Part shown: positions 47,765 to 51,028 of the stretch, one piece after another
Layout of the letters: each line of letters opens with the position of its first letter
Position numbering within the stretch: position 1 is the stretch's first letter
Source of the DNA: Pseudomonadota bacterium
GTDB lineage: Bacteria > Pseudomonadota > Gammaproteobacteria > Burkholderiales > Ga0077523
Direction of reading: 5' to 3'
Assembly: GCA_963205165.1 (NCBI GenBank)
Contig: CAUJJX010000127.1
Location: forward strand, 1-51,028
DNA length: 51,028 nucleotides
Notes under the pieces: model-generated
Databases searched by the model: none
What the model saw: the letters and a program-made list of their open reading frames with translations, nothing else
Told to the model about the DNA's origin: nothing
Made by a program: the position numbers and the translations under genes

Positions 47765-48844
47765 TCATGCGGCCCCCGCGCCGGAGAGTTCCGCGCAGGC
47801 GTCGGCCGCGACGCGCGCGGCGTCGGGCTTCGCGAGCGACCGTGCGCGACGCGCCATCTGCAGGAGCGTGTCGCGCGTGAGGCTCCCGATCGTCTCGGCG
47901 AGCTTCTGCGGCGTGAGCTGCGGTTGCGGCACGAGCAGCGCGGCGCCCTGGTCCGCGAGGAACTTCGCGTTGGCCGTCTGGTGATCGTCGACCGCATGCG
48001 GGAACGGCACGAAGATCGCGGCGACGCCGGCCGCGGCGACTTCGGCAACAGTCAGCGCACCGGCGCGGCAGATCACGCAATCGGCCTCGCCGAGCGCGGC
48101 CGCCATGTCGTCGATGAACGCGACGCAGTCGCCGTCGACACCGGCGTTCGCGTAGTGGCTGCGGAGCGCGTCGATGTGCTTCGCGCCGGACTGGTGCTTC
48201 ACGGTCGGCCGCGCGGTCGTGGCCATCGTCGCGAGCGCCGCAGGCACGGCTTCGTTGAGCGCCTGCGCGCCGAGACTGCCGCCGACCACGAGCAGTTTCA
48301 GCGGACCGCTGCGGCCGGCGAAGCGCGCTTCCGGCGCGTCGAGCGCGAGGATGTCCGCCCGGACCGGATTGCCGATCCAGTCAGCCTTCGGCAGTGCCCC
48401 GGGGAAGCCCTGCAGCCGGCGATCGGCGAGCTTCGCGAGCACCTTGTTGGCGAGGCCGGCGATCGCGTTCTGTTCGTGCAGCACGAGTGGCCGGCGCAGC
48501 AGCGCGGCCATCATCCCGCCCGGAAACGAGATGTACCCGCCCATGCCGAGCACGACGTCCGGACGCACGCGGAAGATCACGCGGGCGCACTGCGCGAAGG
48601 CGATGAACAGATTGACCGGCAGCAGCGCCTTGCGCAGCAGGCCCTTGCCGCGCAGGCCGGCGAAGCGGATGTACTCGATCGGATAGCCGCGCTTCGGCAC
48701 GAGGTCGGCTTCCATGCCGGCGCGCGAACCGAGCCAGACGATGCGCCAGCCGCGTTCCCGCAGGACATTCGCGACGGCGAGCGCCGGCATGATGTGTCCG
48801 CCGGTCCCGCCGGCCATCACGAGCAATGTGCGGGAGGCGCTCAT
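47765..48844 (-). CDS. murG: Lipid II synthase MurG
   Basis: [51 protein letters not shown]. Confidence 0.96.
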   Translation of the reverse strand: MSASRTLLVMAGGTGGHIMPALAVANVLRERGWRIVWLGSRAGMEADLVPKRGYPIEYIRFAGLRGKGLLRKALLPVNLFIAFAQCARVIFRVRPDVVLGMGGYISFPGGMMAALLRRPLVLHEQNAIAGLANKVLAKLADRRLQGFPGALPKADWIGNPVRADILALDAPEARFAGRSGPLKLLVVGGSLGAQALNEAVPAALATMATTARPTVKHQSGAKHIDALRSHYANAGVDGDCVAFIDDMAAALGEADCVICRAGALTVAEVAAAGVAAIFVPFPHAVDDHQTANAKFLADQGAALLVPQPQLTPQKLAETIGSLTRDTLLQMARRARSLAKPDAARVAADACAELSGAGAA

Positions 48845-48969
48845 GCGGCCCTCGCAAGCATGAGCTGGACGTTTTGGCTCCGGCATAACGTCGGCACGCC
48901 GACGTGAGCCTCCACCGAAACAGGCAGCACGATGAGGGCTTGGCGCTTCGCGCCGCGAGGTCCGCTCAT
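48841..48969 (-). CDS. Candidate 42-codon mini-ORF between ftsW and murG (existence as a protein uncertain)
   Basis: [42 protein letters not shown]; overlaps ftsW stop and murG start by ATGA; C-terminus matches FtsW tail QLMLGRAA. Confidence 0.35.
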   Translation of the reverse strand: MSGPRGAKRQALIVLPVSVEAHVGVPTLCRSQNVQLMLARAA

Positions 48970-50129
48970 GCGGCCCTCCCGAGCATGAGCTGCCTGTTTT
49001 CGTAGTCAACGCGCAGAAGGATCGCCACGGCGACGATGTTCGCGACGAGCCCGCTGCCGCCGAACGACAGCAGCGGAAGCGTCAGGCCCTTCGTCGGGAG
49101 CACGCCGAGATTCACGCCCATGTTGATGAGCGCCTGCGTGCCGATCCAGAGACCGACACCCTGCGCGACGAGCGCGGCGAACGACCGGTCGAGCCGCGCG
49201 GCCTGACGGCCGATCGCGAAGGCGCGCGTGACGAGCCAGGCGAACAGGCCCAGCACCGTGATCACGCCGAGGAATCCGAATTCCTCGCCGATGACCGCGA
49301 GCAGGAAGTCGGTGTGCGCTTCCGGGAGGTAGAAGAGTTTCTCGACGCTCGCGCCGAGACCGACGCCGATCCATTCGCCGCGGCCGAACGCGATCAGCGC
49401 ATGCGACAGCTGGTAGCCGGTCTTCAGCGGATCGGCCCACGGATCCAGGAAGCCCGTGACGCGCTGCAGGCGGTACGGCGCAACGAGGACCAACGTGATG
49501 AAGCCGACGATGAGCAGCAGCATCAGGCCCGCGAACAGTCGCCAGTTCATCCCGCCGAGGAACAGCAGGCCCATCGCGATGACGGTGATGACCGTGAACG
49601 CACCGAAGTCGGGTTCCCACAGCAGCAGCGTGCCGGCGAACAGCATCACGGCGGCCATCGGCAGGAAGCCCTTGCGGAAGCTGCCCATGAACGCCGCCTT
49701 GCGCACCGTGTAGTCGGCGGCGTAGAGGACGACGGCGAGCTTCGCGAGTTCGGACGGCTGGAAGTTCAGCCCCATGAAACGCAGCCACCGGCGGCTGCCG
49801 TTCACCTTCGTGCCGAGGCCGGGCACGAGGACGATGACGAGCAGCAGTGCCGCGATGGCGAAGAGCCACGGCGCGATCTGCTGCCAGCGATGCATCGGCA
49901 TCTGGAACACGGCGAAGCCGGCGGCGAGCCCGATCCCGAGGAAGATCGAATGGCGGACGAGGTAGTACGTCGGCTGGAACTTCGTGAGCCGGCCCGCCTC
50001 CGCCGTCGCGATCGACGCCGAGTACACCATCACGAGTCCGATCGCGAGCAGCAGGATCGCCGACCAGACGAGCGATTCGTCGAGCTCGGCCATGAAGCCC
50101 GCGGGGCGCTTCATCGCGTCGGCGAGCAT
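48966..50129 (-). CDS. ftsW: Lipid II polymerase/flippase-family protein FtsW
   Basis: SEDS membrane protein: [57 protein letters not shown]. Confidence 0.96.
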   Translation of the reverse strand: MLADAMKRPAGFMAELDESLVWSAILLLAIGLVMVYSASIATAEAGRLTKFQPTYYLVRHSIFLGIGLAAGFAVFQMPMHRWQQIAPWLFAIAALLLVIVLVPGLGTKVNGSRRWLRFMGLNFQPSELAKLAVVLYAADYTVRKAAFMGSFRKGFLPMAAVMLFAGTLLLWEPDFGAFTVITVIAMGLLFLGGMNWRLFAGLMLLLIVGFITLVLVAPYRLQRVTGFLDPWADPLKTGYQLSHALIAFGRGEWIGVGLGASVEKLFYLPEAHTDFLLAVIGEEFGFLGVITVLGLFAWLVTRAFAIGRQAARLDRSFAALVAQGVGLWIGTQALINMGVNLGVLPTKGLTLPLLSFGGSGLVANIVAVAILLRVDYENRQLMLGRAA

Positions 50130-51028
50130 GACTGGCGCTCCTTCAGGTGGGCGACCGCCGCGCGGAACACGTCGGCGCGGTGCTCGTAGTTGCGGTACAT
50201 GTCGAAGCTCGCGCACGCCGGCGACAGCAGCACGGCATCGCCGCCGTGCGACACGTCGAAGGCGCTGCGGACGGCCTCGTCCATGTCGGCCGCACGCACC
50301 TGCACGACGGCGTGCGGCGTGAGGGCCTCGGCGATGCGGTCGCGGTCGCGGCCGATCAGCACGACGGCACGGGCGTGGGCCGCGGCGGCCGGACCGAGCG
50401 GGGAGAAATCCTGCCCCTTGCCATCGCCACCGGCGATCAGGACGACGGGCTCGCGCATGCCGGTGAGCGCGGCGACGGTGGCGCCGACGTTCGTGCCCTT
50501 CGAATCGTCGTAGAACCTGCGGCCGCCGATCTCGTCGACGAACTCGACGCGATGGGGCAGTCCGCGGAACGTCGTCAGCGCGGCGAGCAGCGGCGCTTCG
50601 TCGAGGCCGATGGCGCGCGCGAGTGCGAGCGCGGCGAGCGCGTTCGCGGCGTTGTGCAGTCCGGCGAGCGGGAGGCGCGACACGGCGAGCAGCGCGCGTC
50701 CGCCCTGCGCGAGGAATGCCTCGCCATCGACATCGACGAGGCCCCAGTCGGTGTCGCGCGACGCTGCGTTCAGTCCGAAGCTCGCAGCGTGCGCGCCGGG
50801 CGGCAGCATCGCGACCGTCGCGGCGTCATCGCGGTTCACGATGCACGTGGCGGCGCCCGCGAAGATGCGTGCCTTCGCCGCGCCATAGCCGGCCATGCCG
50901 TCGTAGCGATCGAGGTGGTCCTCGGAGAGATTCAGCACGGTGGCCGCATCGGGACGCAACGTGGTCGTCGTCTCGAGCTGGAAGCTCGACAGTTCGAGGA
51001 CGACGGCGCCGGGCAGCGGCGATTCGCC
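50111..51028 (-). CDS. murD: UDP-N-acetylmuramoylalanine--D-glutamate ligase (5' part beyond window)
   Basis: [45 protein letters not shown]; open at the window edge. Confidence 0.94.
   Translation of the reverse strand, partial: GESPLPGAVVLELSSFQLETTTTLRPDAATVLNLSEDHLDRYDGMAGYGAAKARIFAGAATCIVNRDDAATVAMLPPGAHAASFGLNAASRDTDWGLVDVDGEAFLAQGGRALLAVSRLPLAGLHNAANALAALALARAIGLDEAPLLAALTTFRGLPHRVEFVDEIGGRRFYDDSKGTNVGATVAALTGMREPVVLIAGGDGKGQDFSPLGPAAAAHARAVVLIGRDRDRIAEALTPHAVVQVRAADMDEAVRSAFDVSHGGDAVLLSPACASFDMYRNYEHRADVFRAAVAHLKERQSCSPTR

Overview
High-GC proteobacterial chromosome segment; gene order (rplU-rpmA-obgE-proB; rpsP-rimM-trmD-rplS-ffh; pilBCD-coaE-zapD-yacG; argJ-secA-lpxC-ftsZAQ-ddl-murBCG-ftsW-murD) is most like Betaproteobacteria. 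Most of the window is conserved housekeeping gene clusters. I call about 46 protein genes, one tRNA-Pro(CGG), and several inverted or direct repeats and terminator-like hairpins. The main anomalies are: (1) ribosomal protein L21 carrying a C-terminal helix-hairpin-helix-like domain of about 90 aa; (2) a 121-bp insertion at the ftsW/murG junction, bounded by near-identical copies of the junction, that creates a 42-codon mini-ORF overlapping both neighbours by ATGA; (3) an AT-rich island between argJ and secA with a single phage-like 2OG-Fe(II) oxygenase and operator-like palindromes upstream; (4) a 25-bp-period direct repeat array downstream of tRNA-Pro; (5) a cluster of REP-like and other inverted repeats at the left edge; (6) a MutT-ThiE fusion whose ThiE half seems to lack catalytic residues. 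I did not find a CRISPR array, a complete mobile element or a defence system. Long antisense ORFs in the track look like GC-bias artefacts. Homology calls come from recognised protein motifs, not from searches.
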